From assembly GCF_000341145.1 (NCBI RefSeq), contig NZ_ANBE01000030.1, positions 1-36,695 of the forward strand: DNA of 36,695 nucleotides, read 5' to 3'. The notes beneath the pieces were generated by a model that was given only the letters and a program-made list of their open reading frames with translations, ran no database searches and was not told the DNA's origin. The stretch's first letter is position 1. The number at the start of each line of letters is the position of its first letter. Below, in pieces: positions 16,558 to 24,921 of the stretch. The translations under genes were made by a program, and so were the position numbers. This DNA is from Nocardiopsis xinjiangensis YIM 90004. Lineage in GTDB: Bacteria; Actinomycetota; Actinomycetes; Streptosporangiales; Streptosporangiaceae.

Positions 16558-17790
16558 TCAGAGCACCAGCGACCACTGTGTGACGGTACGGGCCGGGCTC
16601 CAGCCGGTGAACGTCCCGACCGGCGCAGTGGTCTCCACGGCGATCCGGGTCAGTTCCCCGCCGTGTTCGCGGTAGGCCCCGGCCAGCAACTGCTCGGTCT
16701 CCAGGGTGACCCCGTGGACGACGAGGCGCCCACCCGGCCGCAGCGCGCCCAGGCACGTGTCGAGCACCCCCGGGCGGGTCGCTCCCCCGCCGAGAAAGAC
16801 GGCGTCGGGGGCGGGCAGCCCGTCCAGGTCCTGCGGGGCCCGACCGTGCACCACATGCAACCCGGGCACCCCGAGCATCCCGGCGTTACGCCCGATACGC
16901 GCGGCACGTTCGGCCCCGGACTCGACCGCTGTGGCGGTACAGGAGGGGTGGGCGCGCATCCACTCGACACCGACCGACCCTGCGCCGGCGCCCACGTCCC
17001 ACAGGTGCTCCCCCGGCGAGGGCGCCAGGCGGGCGAGCGCCGAGACCCTCAGGTCGCGTTTGGTCAGTTGCCCGTCATGTTCGAAGGCGTCGTCGGGCAG
17101 TCCCGGGAACAGCCCGTACCCGGCCGCGTCGACCGTCTCCAGGGCGAGCACGTGCAGGGCCGGAACATCCGTCGGGGGCGCGGCGCACCAGGTGTCCGCG
17201 GTGCCTTCCAGGCGTGACTCGGCCGCCGATCCCAGGTCGGCGAGCACGGTCATTCGGCAGGCGGGGTGGCCGGCCCCGGTCAGCAGGGCGGCGACCTGCA
17301 CGGGGGTCTCCGGCCCCGAGGAGAGCACCAGGAGACGCCGGCCGGGCCCCAGGTGGCGCAGCACCGAACGGGGATCCCGTCCGACCAGGCTGACCACGGT
17401 GCACTGTTCCGAGGGCCAGTTCATGCGGGCGCGGGCCAGGGAGACCGAGGACACGGCCGGTTCCACCCGCACCGCACCGGCCCCCAGCAGGTCGACGAGC
17501 GTGGTGCCGATACCGGAGACGAAGGGGTCCCCGGAGGCGAGCGCGACCACGGAACCGTCCCCGAGCGAGGACAACAGATCCGGTAGTGCCTCCCGCAGAG
17601 GTGAGGGCCAGGGTTCCCGCCGTTGTCCGGGCCGGGCCGGAAGCATCGCCAGGTGCCGGCGTCCGCCCAGGACCGCGTCCGCGTCCAGGACGAGTCGGCG
17701 TGCACGTTCCGGGAGCCCGTCCCAGCCCTGGGCACCGACCCCGAGAACGGTGATCCGGGGCTGGAGTGGAGGGCGCGTGTCGTCCGTCAT
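16558..17790 (-). CDS. cobL: Precorrin-6B C5,15-methyltransferase (decarboxylating)
   Basis: CobL adds methyl groups at C5 and C15 and decarboxylates the C12 acetate side chain, yielding precorrin-8X. The 410-aa protein joins a CbiE-like half (residues 10-215, with ITVLGVGAQGWDGLP and LASGDPFVSGIG) to a CbiT-like half (220-410, with the SAM site LWDVGAGAGSVGVEWMR near 260 and FLGGGATRPGVLD). It is alone on the minus strand, convergent with cobM. Its ATG at 17790 has no visible ribosome binding site; a TAACGT element at 17798-17803 (minus strand TAnnnT) sits just upstream, so a leaderless transcript is possible. It is not downstream of any riboswitch seen here, unlike the other cob genes. Confidence 0.93.
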   Translation of the reverse strand: MTDDTRPPLQPRITVLGVGAQGWDGLPERARRLVLDADAVLGGRRHLAMLPARPGQRREPWPSPLREALPDLLSSLGDGSVVALASGDPFVSGIGTTLVDLLGAGAVRVEPAVSSVSLARARMNWPSEQCTVVSLVGRDPRSVLRHLGPGRRLLVLSSGPETPVQVAALLTGAGHPACRMTVLADLGSAAESRLEGTADTWCAAPPTDVPALHVLALETVDAAGYGLFPGLPDDAFEHDGQLTKRDLRVSALARLAPSPGEHLWDVGAGAGSVGVEWMRAHPSCTATAVESGAERAARIGRNAGMLGVPGLHVVHGRAPQDLDGLPAPDAVFLGGGATRPGVLDTCLGALRPGGRLVVHGVTLETEQLLAGAYREHGGELTRIAVETTAPVGTFTGWSPARTVTQWSLVL

Positions 17791-17821
17791 GGGCGTGACG
17801 TTATCGTGGCGGGCACAGGCA

Positions 17822-17967
17822 CGAGGTGCCCCGGGACCCCAACCGTCGGAAACGGCGGGAACGGCGACCGGGGAGAATCTGGGAAGCCGGTGAGAGTCCG
17901 GCACAGGCCCGCTGCGGTGATTCGGGCCCCTTACGAGGGGACCCGGAAAGTCCGAAGACCGGCCTCG
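17822..17967 (+). promoter_or_regulatory. Cobalamin riboswitch upstream of the cobaltochelatase operon
   Basis: Aptamer blocks GGGAAGCCGGTGAGAGTCCGG (17881-17901), a GCCCGCTGCGGTGA block (17907-17920) and AAAGTCCGAAGACCGGCC (17947-17964) follow in order. CGAGG (17822-17826) can pair with CCTCG (17963-17967) as P1. It is more compact than the cobG riboswitch. The GGGAG ribosome site (18000-18004) is only about 33 nt away, suggesting control of translation initiation. Confidence 0.88.
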
Positions 17968-18011
17968 CGCCCGCCCTCCGACCGATGGCGAACACGAGCG
18001 GGAGCCTCACC

Positions 18012-20138
18012 ATGCCTCAATGGCCTGCGCATTACCCCTTCTCCGCGATCGTGGGCTGCGATTCCGAGCAGCTCGACGACCTCGGACTGGCCCTCGTCCT
18101 CACCAGTGTGTCCCCGGAGATCGGCGGTGTACTGGTCCGGGGACACAAGGGCACCGCGAAATCCACCGCCGTGCGCGCGCTCGCCTCGCTGCTGCCCCCG
18201 GTGGAGGTGTACCGGGGCGACCGTTTCTCCGTGGACCCCGCCGACCCCGCGCAGCACTCCCCCGACGGCCCGTTCGGCCCCGGTACGGACGTGGAGAGCC
18301 GACCGGTGCACCTGGTCGATCTGCCCGTCGGTGCCACCGAGGACCGGGTCCTGGGATCGTTGCACCTGGAGCAGGCGCTCACGCACGGCAAGGTCGCCTA
18401 CGAACCCGGGCTGCTGGCACGTGCCCATCGCGGACTCCTGTACGTGGACGAGGTCAACCTGCTCCACGACCATCTCGTCGACCTGCTCCTGGACGCCGCG
18501 GCGACCGGCCGGGTGACGGTGGAGCGCGACGGTTTCTCCGTGGAGCACGCGGCCAAGTTCCTGCTCATCGGCACCATGAACCCGGAGGAGGGTGAGCTGC
18601 GGCCCCAGCTCCTGGACCGGTTCGGTATGACCGTCGAAGTGAGCGCGCCGACCGATCCGGTCGCGCGGGCCGAGGTGGTGCGCCGGCGGATGGCCTACGA
18701 CGCCGACCCCGGGGGGTTCGCCGCCCGGTACCACGACGCCGAGGAGGCCCTCGCCGACCGCATCGCGAAGGCGCGCGGGGCACTGGACCGGGTGCACCTG
18801 TCGGAGGCCGCGTTGTTGAAGATCGCGGAGGTGTGCGCGGCCTTCGAGGTGGACGGGCTGCGCGCCGACATCGTGACCTCGCGTGTGGCGGTCGCGCACG
18901 CGGCCTGGGCCGGCCGGGAGACGGTGACCCGCGCCGACATCCGGCGCGCTGCCCTGCTCACGCTCCCGCACCGGCGCCGGCGCAACCCGTTCGACGCTCC
19001 TGGGCTGGACGAGGAGCTGCTCGACCGGATCCTGGGCGAGGAGGACCCGCCGCCGGACCCGCCGCAGCCCCCGGAGTCGCCCGAGGACCCGTCCGAGCCG
19101 TCCGAACCCGAGGACTCCGACCCCTCGCAGACCCCTGAACAGCCGGAACAGCCGGAACAGTCCTCGGATGAGGCGGGCCCCGAACCCCAGGGCCCCGAGA
19201 ACGCCGACGGCCAGGACAACACCGCCGAGGCCCAGGAGACCGACGAGCCCCCGAACACCGACACGGAGCAGGACGTCGGCGAGGGCTCCGAGGAGGCCGG
19301 TCCCCCTCCCCCGTCTTCGGACAGCGCAACGAGCACCGTCGGTTCCACGGCCCCCTACCGCGCCCGCAAGCTGACCGTGCGCGGCGCGGGGCAGGGCGCC
19401 GACGGCAAGCGCAGCCGTGCGGTGGGCAGGCGCGGGCGCCGCATCGGTGCGGCCCCGCCCGGTTCCGGGTCCGGGTCCTCCCTGCACCTGGTGGAGACCG
19501 TGCGCGCCGCGGCCGCCGCGCCCAGGGAGGGCGAGCGGATGCGGATCCGCCCCCAGGACCTGCGGGTCGCGGTGCGGGAGGGGCAGGAGAGCAACCTGAT
19601 CCTGTTCTGCGTCGACGCGTCCGGTTCGATGGCCGCGCGCAAACGCATGAGCGAGGTCAAGACCGCGATCCTGTCGCTTCTGCTGGACGCCTACCGGCGG
19701 CGCGACAAGGTCGGGCTCATCACTTTCCGCGCCCAGCAGGCCGAACTGGTCCTGCCTCCGACCAACTCGGTGGACGTGGCCGCGGCCCGGCTCGAGGACA
19801 TGCCCGCCGGCGGCCGAACGCCCCTGGACGAGGGACTGCTGGAGGCCGACCGGGTGCTGCGGCGCGAGCAGCGGCGCGACCCGCGTCTGCGCCCGCTGCT
19901 GGTCCTGGTCACCGACGGTCGGGCCACCGGCGCGAAGGGCGCGGTCGCGCGGTCGCTGGCCGCGGCGGACCACATCGCCGGGCAGGAGATCTCCACCGTC
20001 GTCGTCGACAGCGAGTCCGGGCCGATGCGCCTGGGCCTTGCCCTCGGCCTCGCCGCCCGCCTGGGCGCAGAACACCTTCCGGTCGGCGAGATCAACGCCG
20101 ACGCACTCAACACTGCCGTACGAGAAAGGGCCGCCTGA
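18012..20138 (+). CDS. Cobaltochelatase ChlI/ChlD-type fused ATPase subunit
   Basis: This subunit powers insertion of cobalt by CobN into hydrogenobyrinic acid a,c-diamide. The 708-aa protein joins an AAA+ ATPase of BchI/ChlI type (residues 8-335; Walker A GHKGTAKST at 44-52; Walker B GLLYVDEVN near 138-146) to a BchD/ChlD-type VWA domain with a metal-ion site (DASGSM, D535 on). Between them lies a strongly acidic Pro/Glu/Asp/Gln linker (337-447) and a basic patch. No CobS/CobT homologues are seen, so this fusion should partner CobN. ATG at 18012 has GGGAG at 18000-18004; an ATG at 17985 lacks one. Its stop overlaps cobO by one base. Confidence 0.9.
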   Translation: MPQWPAHYPFSAIVGCDSEQLDDLGLALVLTSVSPEIGGVLVRGHKGTAKSTAVRALASLLPPVEVYRGDRFSVDPADPAQHSPDGPFGPGTDVESRPVHLVDLPVGATEDRVLGSLHLEQALTHGKVAYEPGLLARAHRGLLYVDEVNLLHDHLVDLLLDAAATGRVTVERDGFSVEHAAKFLLIGTMNPEEGELRPQLLDRFGMTVEVSAPTDPVARAEVVRRRMAYDADPGGFAARYHDAEEALADRIAKARGALDRVHLSEAALLKIAEVCAAFEVDGLRADIVTSRVAVAHAAWAGRETVTRADIRRAALLTLPHRRRRNPFDAPGLDEELLDRILGEEDPPPDPPQPPESPEDPSEPSEPEDSDPSQTPEQPEQPEQSSDEAGPEPQGPENADGQDNTAEAQETDEPPNTDTEQDVGEGSEEAGPPPPSSDSATSTVGSTAPYRARKLTVRGAGQGADGKRSRAVGRRGRRIGAAPPGSGSGSSLHLVETVRAAAAAPREGERMRIRPQDLRVAVREGQESNLILFCVDASGSMAARKRMSEVKTAILSLLLDAYRRRDKVGLITFRAQQAELVLPPTNSVDVAAARLEDMPAGGRTPLDEGLLEADRVLRREQRRDPRLRPLLVLVTDGRATGAKGAVARSLAAADHIAGQEISTVVVDSESGPMRLGLALGLAARLGAEHLPVGEINADALNTAVRERAA

Positions 20139-20752
20139 TGCCTCAGGGCCAGCCGTCCGTGGTCCCCGAAGACGGACTCACCACCCGACAGCGCCGGCAC
20201 CAGCCGCTGCTCGCCGTGCACACCGGTGACGGGAAGGGCAAGTCGACTGCGGCGTTCGGGCTGGCGCTGCGCAGCTGGAACCAGGGTTGGCACATCGGTG
20301 TGTTCCAGTTCGTGAAGTCGGCGAAGTGGCGCATCGGCGAGCAGACCGTACTGGAGCGCCTCGGGAAGCTGCACGAGGAGACCGGCGAGGGCGGCCCGGT
20401 CGAGTGGCACAAGATGGGTTCCGGGTGGTCGTGGATCCGCCGCAAGGACGGCGAGGAGGACCACGCGGCGGCCGCTGCCGAGGGCTGGGCGGAGATCAAG
20501 CGCCGGCTGGCCGAGGAGCGGCACGACCTGTACGTGCTGGACGAGTTCACCTACCCGCTGGTGTGGGGGTGGATCGACGTCGACGACGTCGTGGAGACCC
20601 TCGCGAACCGGCCGGGGCGCCAGCACGTGGTCATCACCGGGCGGCGGGCCGATCCCCGACTCATGGAGGCGGCCGACCTGGTCACGGAGATGGGCAAGGT
20701 CAGGCACCCGATGGACAACGGCCGCAAGGGCCAACGGGGGATCGAGTGGTGA
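20138..20752 (+). CDS. cobO: Cob(I)yrinic acid a,c-diamide adenosyltransferase
   Basis: CobO transfers the adenosyl group of ATP to reduced cobalt, forming the Co-C bond. The 204-aa protein is of the BtuR/CobA type: P-loop HTGDGKGKST (28-37), FGLALRSWNQGWHIG, the QFVKSAKWRIGE segment, VLDEFTYPLVWGW and the C-terminal RHPMDNGRKGQRGIEW. These are hallmarks of the family. The ATG overlaps the chelatase stop (TGATG) and the stop overlaps the cobB start (GTGA). Expression should follow the riboswitch at 17822. Length and motifs are normal. Confidence 0.95.
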   Translation: MPQGQPSVVPEDGLTTRQRRHQPLLAVHTGDGKGKSTAAFGLALRSWNQGWHIGVFQFVKSAKWRIGEQTVLERLGKLHEETGEGGPVEWHKMGSGWSWIRRKDGEEDHAAAAAEGWAEIKRRLAEERHDLYVLDEFTYPLVWGWIDVDDVVETLANRPGRQHVVITGRRADPRLMEAADLVTEMGKVRHPMDNGRKGQRGIEW

Positions 20753-23292
20753 GGTGCCCGGACGGTTCGGGTTCCGGCCCGGGTTCGGGAACGAACGTCC
20801 TCCCCCGGCTCATGGTGGCCGCGCCGATGACCGGGCAGGGCAAGACGACGGTGGCGACGGGGCTCATGGCGGCCCTGCGCGGTTCCGGGCTCGCCGTGAG
20901 CGGGCACAAGGTGGGTCCCGACTACATCGATCCGGGCTACCACGCCCTGGCCACCGGGCGTGCGGGCCGCAACCTCGACCCGCACCTGGTCGGGGAAAAA
21001 CGTGTCGCGCCGCTGCTGCTGCACGGGGCGCGCGGAGCGGACGTGGCCGTGGTCGAAGGGGTCATGGGCCTGCACGACGGGCGGCTCGGCACGGACGGGT
21101 TCGCGTCGTCGGCGCACGTGGCGGCCCTGACCCGCACCCCCGTGGTGCTGGTCGTGGACGTGGCGCGGATGTCGCGTTCGGCGGGCGCACTGGTCGCCGG
21201 GATGGCCGCCTTCGATCCGGCGGTCGAGGTCGCCGGGGTGATCCTGAACCGGGCGGGGTCGGAGCGCAACACCGCCGAGATCGTGCGCTCGTTGGAACCC
21301 TCGGGCCTGCCGGTGCTCGGTGTGGTAGGCCGCGACGAAGGCATGGCCTCACCCTCGCGCCACCTGGGGTTGGTCCCGGCCGGTGAGCGGGACGGTGCAG
21401 CGGCGGTCGTCGAGCGGATGGCCGAGCAGATCGCGCACCAGGTCGACCTGGGCGCGGTGATGGACGTGGCCGGGGCCGCGCCCGCGTTGGAGGAGCACCC
21501 GTGGTCGCCGGAGGAGGCGGTCGCGGGGGCGGGTTCAGGGGCCGGGTCCGACGGGCGTCCCGTGGTGGCGGTCGCCGGCGGGCGGGCGTTCACGTTCCGG
21601 TACGCCGAGACCGAGGAGCTGCTGACGGCGGCCGGGTGCCGGGTCGAGGCCTTCGATCCGCTGGAGGACACCGCGCTGCCGGCGGGCACGCGCGGGCTGT
21701 ACCTGGGCGGCGGGTTCCCCGAGGTGCACGCGGGTGAGCTCGCCGCCAACCGCGCGTTGCTGGGCGAGCTGCGGGAGGCGGTGCGCTCCGGGGTCCCGAC
21801 GGTCGCCGAGTGCGCGGGGATGCTGTACCTGGCCCGGACCCTGGACGGGGAGCCCATGGCCGGGGCCGTGGACGCGGACGCGCGGATGAGCCGGCGGCTG
21901 ACGCTGCGGTACCCGGAGGCGGTCGCGGCCGCGGACACGTTGCTGACGCGGGTCGGCGACCGGGTCACCGGGCACGAGTTCCACCGGACGCAGCTGACGC
22001 CCGGGGCCGGCGGCACGGATGCCTCTGCGCTCTCCCCGGCCTGGGAGATCGACGGGGCGGCCGAGGGGTTCGCGTCCCCGACCTTGCACGCCTCCTATCT
22101 GCACGTCCACTGGGCCGGTCATCCGCGGTCGGCGGAACGCTTCGCCGCAGCGGTGCACGCTGCCGCTCCGCTCTCCCCCGTCCGCGCGGCCTCGGCGGCC
22201 TCCTCGGCACGTGCCCGGGGGGCGGCCGGGGCCACCCCCGACGAAGCACCGGTGGCGGATCCGCTCCGCCACCACGGGGACCGGGAGGTGGGCTCCGGGC
22301 TCATCGATCTCGCCGTGAACGTCTACGCCGGCCCGCGTCCCGCGTGGCTGGACCGGGCGCTGCGGGCGAGCCTCGACGACGTGGGCAGCTATCCCGACGC
22401 GGGACCCGCACGGACGGCGATCGCGCGTCGGCACGACCGCCGCACCGGCGAGGTGTTGCCGACGGCGGGCGCGGCGGAGGCCTTCACCCTGCTCGCGCGG
22501 GTGCGCCCGTGGCGGCGTCCGGTGGTGGTGCATCCCCAGTTCACCGAACCGCACGCCGCCCTGGAGCAGGCCGGACACACCGTCACGACCGTGCTCTGCC
22601 GGTCCGAGGACGGGTTCGCCTTCGACCCGGACGCGGTCCCCGAGGACGCCGACCTGGTGGTCGTCGGCAACCCCACCAACCCCACGGGGCTCCTGCACCC
22701 GGCCGACACACTGCGCCGCCTGTGCCATCCGGGGCGTGTGGTGGCCGTGGACGAAGCGTTCATGGACGCGGTCCCCGGCGAGCCCGAATCCCTGGCGGGT
22801 GAGAGGCTTCCCGGCCTCGTGGTGCTGCGCAGCCTCACCAAACACTGGTCCATCCCGGGCCTGCGCGCCGGATACGTCGTCGGCGACGAAGCCGTCGTGG
22901 CCGAGCTCGCCCGTGCCCAGACCCCGTGGTCGCTCTCCACCCCCGCGATCGCCTCGACGGTGGCCTGCATGAGCCCGCAGGCCACCGTCGAGGCGGCCGA
23001 GCGGGCACTGACCCTGCAGGAGCAGCGCGCCGAGCTCCAGAGCGGGCTGTGTGGGGCCGGGGTGGCGTTCGTTCCGTCCCGGGCACCGTTCGTCCTGGTG
23101 CGGGCGGGGCACGGAGCCCACCGTCATCTGCGGGAACAGGGCATCGCGGTGCGGCGCGCGGACACCTTCCCGGGGCTCGACGCCTCCTGGGTCCGCGTGG
23201 CCGTACGGCCTCGGGAGGTCACCCAGCGCCTGCTCAAGGCTCTGGTCGACCTCCCGGGTGCGGAGGAGACCCGGTGCGAGGTACACACATGA
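20749..23292 (+). CDS. cobB-cobC: Fused cobyrinate a,c-diamide synthase and CobC-type aminotransferase
   Basis: One 847-aa reading frame with two enzymes. The N-terminal half (residues 17-470) is CobB, which amidates the a and c carboxylates using glutamine and ATP. It has P-loop APMTGQGKTT (25-34), GPDYIDPGYH and the glutaminase nucleophile C355 in AECAG. An Ala/Ser/Arg-rich linker (about 470-510) follows. The C-terminal third (516-847) is a PLP-dependent class I/II aminotransferase related to the Rv2231c/CobC and CobD L-threonine-O-3-phosphate decarboxylase group: GNPTNPTG, and SLTKHWSIPGLRAGY with K698 as Schiff-base lysine. It would help provide the aminopropanol linker. No frameshift is needed. 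GTG at 20749 overlaps cobO; the stop overlaps cobD. Confidence 0.9.
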   Translation: MRCPDGSGSGPGSGTNVLPRLMVAAPMTGQGKTTVATGLMAALRGSGLAVSGHKVGPDYIDPGYHALATGRAGRNLDPHLVGEKRVAPLLLHGARGADVAVVEGVMGLHDGRLGTDGFASSAHVAALTRTPVVLVVDVARMSRSAGALVAGMAAFDPAVEVAGVILNRAGSERNTAEIVRSLEPSGLPVLGVVGRDEGMASPSRHLGLVPAGERDGAAAVVERMAEQIAHQVDLGAVMDVAGAAPALEEHPWSPEEAVAGAGSGAGSDGRPVVAVAGGRAFTFRYAETEELLTAAGCRVEAFDPLEDTALPAGTRGLYLGGGFPEVHAGELAANRALLGELREAVRSGVPTVAECAGMLYLARTLDGEPMAGAVDADARMSRRLTLRYPEAVAAADTLLTRVGDRVTGHEFHRTQLTPGAGGTDASALSPAWEIDGAAEGFASPTLHASYLHVHWAGHPRSAERFAAAVHAAAPLSPVRAASAASSARARGAAGATPDEAPVADPLRHHGDREVGSGLIDLAVNVYAGPRPAWLDRALRASLDDVGSYPDAGPARTAIARRHDRRTGEVLPTAGAAEAFTLLARVRPWRRPVVVHPQFTEPHAALEQAGHTVTTVLCRSEDGFAFDPDAVPEDADLVVVGNPTNPTGLLHPADTLRRLCHPGRVVAVDEAFMDAVPGEPESLAGERLPGLVVLRSLTKHWSIPGLRAGYVVGDEAVVAELARAQTPWSLSTPAIASTVACMSPQATVEAAERALTLQEQRAELQSGLCGAGVAFVPSRAPFVLVRAGHGAHRHLREQGIAVRRADTFPGLDASWVRVAVRPREVTQRLLKALVDLPGAEETRCEVHT

Positions 23293-24224
23293 GGGGCGCG
23301 CGTGCGGTCGGGCTCCTCATGGGGTACGCCGCCGACCGGCTCCTGGGAGATCCCCGCCGGTTCCACCCGGTCGCGGGGTTCGGCAACGCCGCGACCGCTC
23401 TGGAACGCCGTCTGTACACCGATTCCCGCGCGCGCGGCACCGTGCACACCGTGTTCCTCGTGGGCGCCGCCGCCGGGCTCGGGGCCGCCGCGGAACGGGC
23501 CACCGACGGCCGCCCGTCCGCCCGCGCCGCCCTCACGGCGCTGGCCACGTGGGCGGTGTTGGGTGGTCGTTCCCTGGAGCGGGAGGCCACGGCCGTGCAC
23601 GATCTGCTCGAGGACGGCGACCTGTCCGGCGCACGCGAGCGTCTGAGGGCACTGGTGGGGCGGGACACGAGCACTCTCGACGCCTCGGAGGTGTCCAGAG
23701 CCGTCGTCGAGTCGGTCGCGGAGAACACCTCCGACGCCGTGGTCGCCCCGCTCGTGTGGGGCTCCTCGGCCGGGGTGCCGGGGCTGCTGGCCCATCGTGC
23801 ATCGAACACACTCGACGCCATGGTCGGGCACCGCAACGCCCGCTACGAACGGTTCGGTTGGGCCTCGGCTCGTCTGGACGACCTGCTCAACCACCCCGGG
23901 GCACGGCTCAGCGGACTCCTGGCGGCCGTTGCGGCGCCGGGCCGGACGGGCCCGGCGCTGCGCTGCTGGCGGGACCATGCCGGACACCACCCCAGCCCCA
24001 ACGCCGGGGTGGTGGAGTCGGCCTTCGCGGGCGCGCTCGGGGTCCGGCTGGGCGGCACCAGCCGGTACGGGGCCCGGACCGAGCACCGCCCCGTCCTCGG
24101 GGACGGACGCCCGGCCGAACCGAGGGACGTCGCACGCAGCACCGCCCTGGCCCGCCGGGTGGGCGCGTACGCCGCCCTGGTCGCGGCGGGCACGGCCCTC
24201 ATCGCCGGGCGAGCACCCAGGTGA
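23289..24224 (+). CDS. cobD: Adenosylcobinamide-phosphate synthase, membrane protein
   Basis: CobD (CbiB type) attaches the aminopropanol or its phosphate to adenosylcobyric acid. The 311-aa product has the family's [21 protein letters not shown] start, the [17 protein letters not shown] motif, the [15 protein letters not shown] motif and the [23 protein letters not shown] motif. Several hydrophobic segments are present, including near residues 47-63, 79-97 and 288-305, as expected for an integral membrane enzyme. ATG at 23289 overlaps the fused cobB-cobC stop by 4 nt. Its 3' end overlaps the convergent cobK gene by 26 nt. Confidence 0.95.
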   Translation: MRGARAVGLLMGYAADRLLGDPRRFHPVAGFGNAATALERRLYTDSRARGTVHTVFLVGAAAGLGAAAERATDGRPSARAALTALATWAVLGGRSLEREATAVHDLLEDGDLSGARERLRALVGRDTSTLDASEVSRAVVESVAENTSDAVVAPLVWGSSAGVPGLLAHRASNTLDAMVGHRNARYERFGWASARLDDLLNHPGARLSGLLAAVAAPGRTGPALRCWRDHAGHHPSPNAGVVESAFAGALGVRLGGTSRYGARTEHRPVLGDGRPAEPRDVARSTALARRVGAYAALVAAGTALIAGRAPR

Positions 24225-24921
24225 GGGCCTCCCGCACGTCGTGGACCGTGGTCGTCCCCGCGGATCCGTCCGGGCGCCGCACCACCACGACGGGCACGTC
24301 GAGGAGCCGCGCCGCTTCCATCTTCGGCCAGGTGTAGGTGCCGCCCGCGTCCTTGGTGACGAGGACCCCGGCGCCGTGCTCCCGCATGAGGCCGTGTTCG
24401 CCGTCGAGGGTGTAGGGCCCGCGTCCGGTCACCAGACGCCAAGGTTCCGGGAGTTCCAGATCGGGCTCGTCCACGACCCGCGCGAGCACTTCCCGTTCCC
24501 CCAGGGCGGGCACGAACCGGGCGAGTTCCTGGCGCCCGACCGTCAGGAAGGGGCGTGCGCCCAGCTCGGCGGCCCGGTCCGCGGCCTCCTCGTGGGTGTC
24601 GGTGTAGTGCCATGCCCGGTCGGGCTCCCACGGGGGGCGTTCCAGCCGGAGCAGGGGGAGCCTTCCGGCGCAGGCGGCGTCCGCGTTGGCGCTCATCCCG
24701 CGAGCGAAGGGGTGCGTCGCGTCCACCACGGCGTCGTAGGCGGTCAGTGCCTCGCGCAGTCCGTCGACGCCCCCGAAACCGCCGATACGGACCTTGCCGA
24801 CCGGCAGGCGCGGGCGGGCCACCCGCCCGGCGAGGGAAGTGGTGACGTCCACGCCGGCCTCCACCAGGAGCGCGGCGAGCTCGCGGGCCTCGGAGGTCCC
24901 GCCCAGCAGGAGCAGTCTCAT
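24199..24921 (-). CDS. cobK: Precorrin-6A reductase
   Basis: CobK uses NADPH to reduce precorrin-6A to precorrin-6B. The 240-aa protein begins with a nucleotide-binding [17 protein letters not shown] and has the family motifs [37 protein letters not shown] and [18 protein letters not shown]. The length is typical. It is the last gene of the cobN operon; its ATG at 24921 overlaps the cobQ stop (ATGA). Its last 26 nt are antisense to the end of cobD, with no room for a conventional terminator between them. Confidence 0.95.
   Translation of the reverse strand: MRLLLLGGTSEARELAALLVEAGVDVTTSLAGRVARPRLPVGKVRIGGFGGVDGLREALTAYDAVVDATHPFARGMSANADAACAGRLPLLRLERPPWEPDRAWHYTDTHEEAADRAAELGARPFLTVGRQELARFVPALGEREVLARVVDEPDLELPEPWRLVTGRGPYTLDGEHGLMREHGAGVLVTKDAGGTYTWPKMEAARLLDVPVVVVRRPDGSAGTTTVHDVREALTWVLARR

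Noticed and set aside
17985..18011. Earlier in-frame ATG for the cobaltochelatase fusion
   Set aside because: It lies just after the riboswitch without a ribosome site, while the ATG at 18012 has GGGAG at 7 nt.
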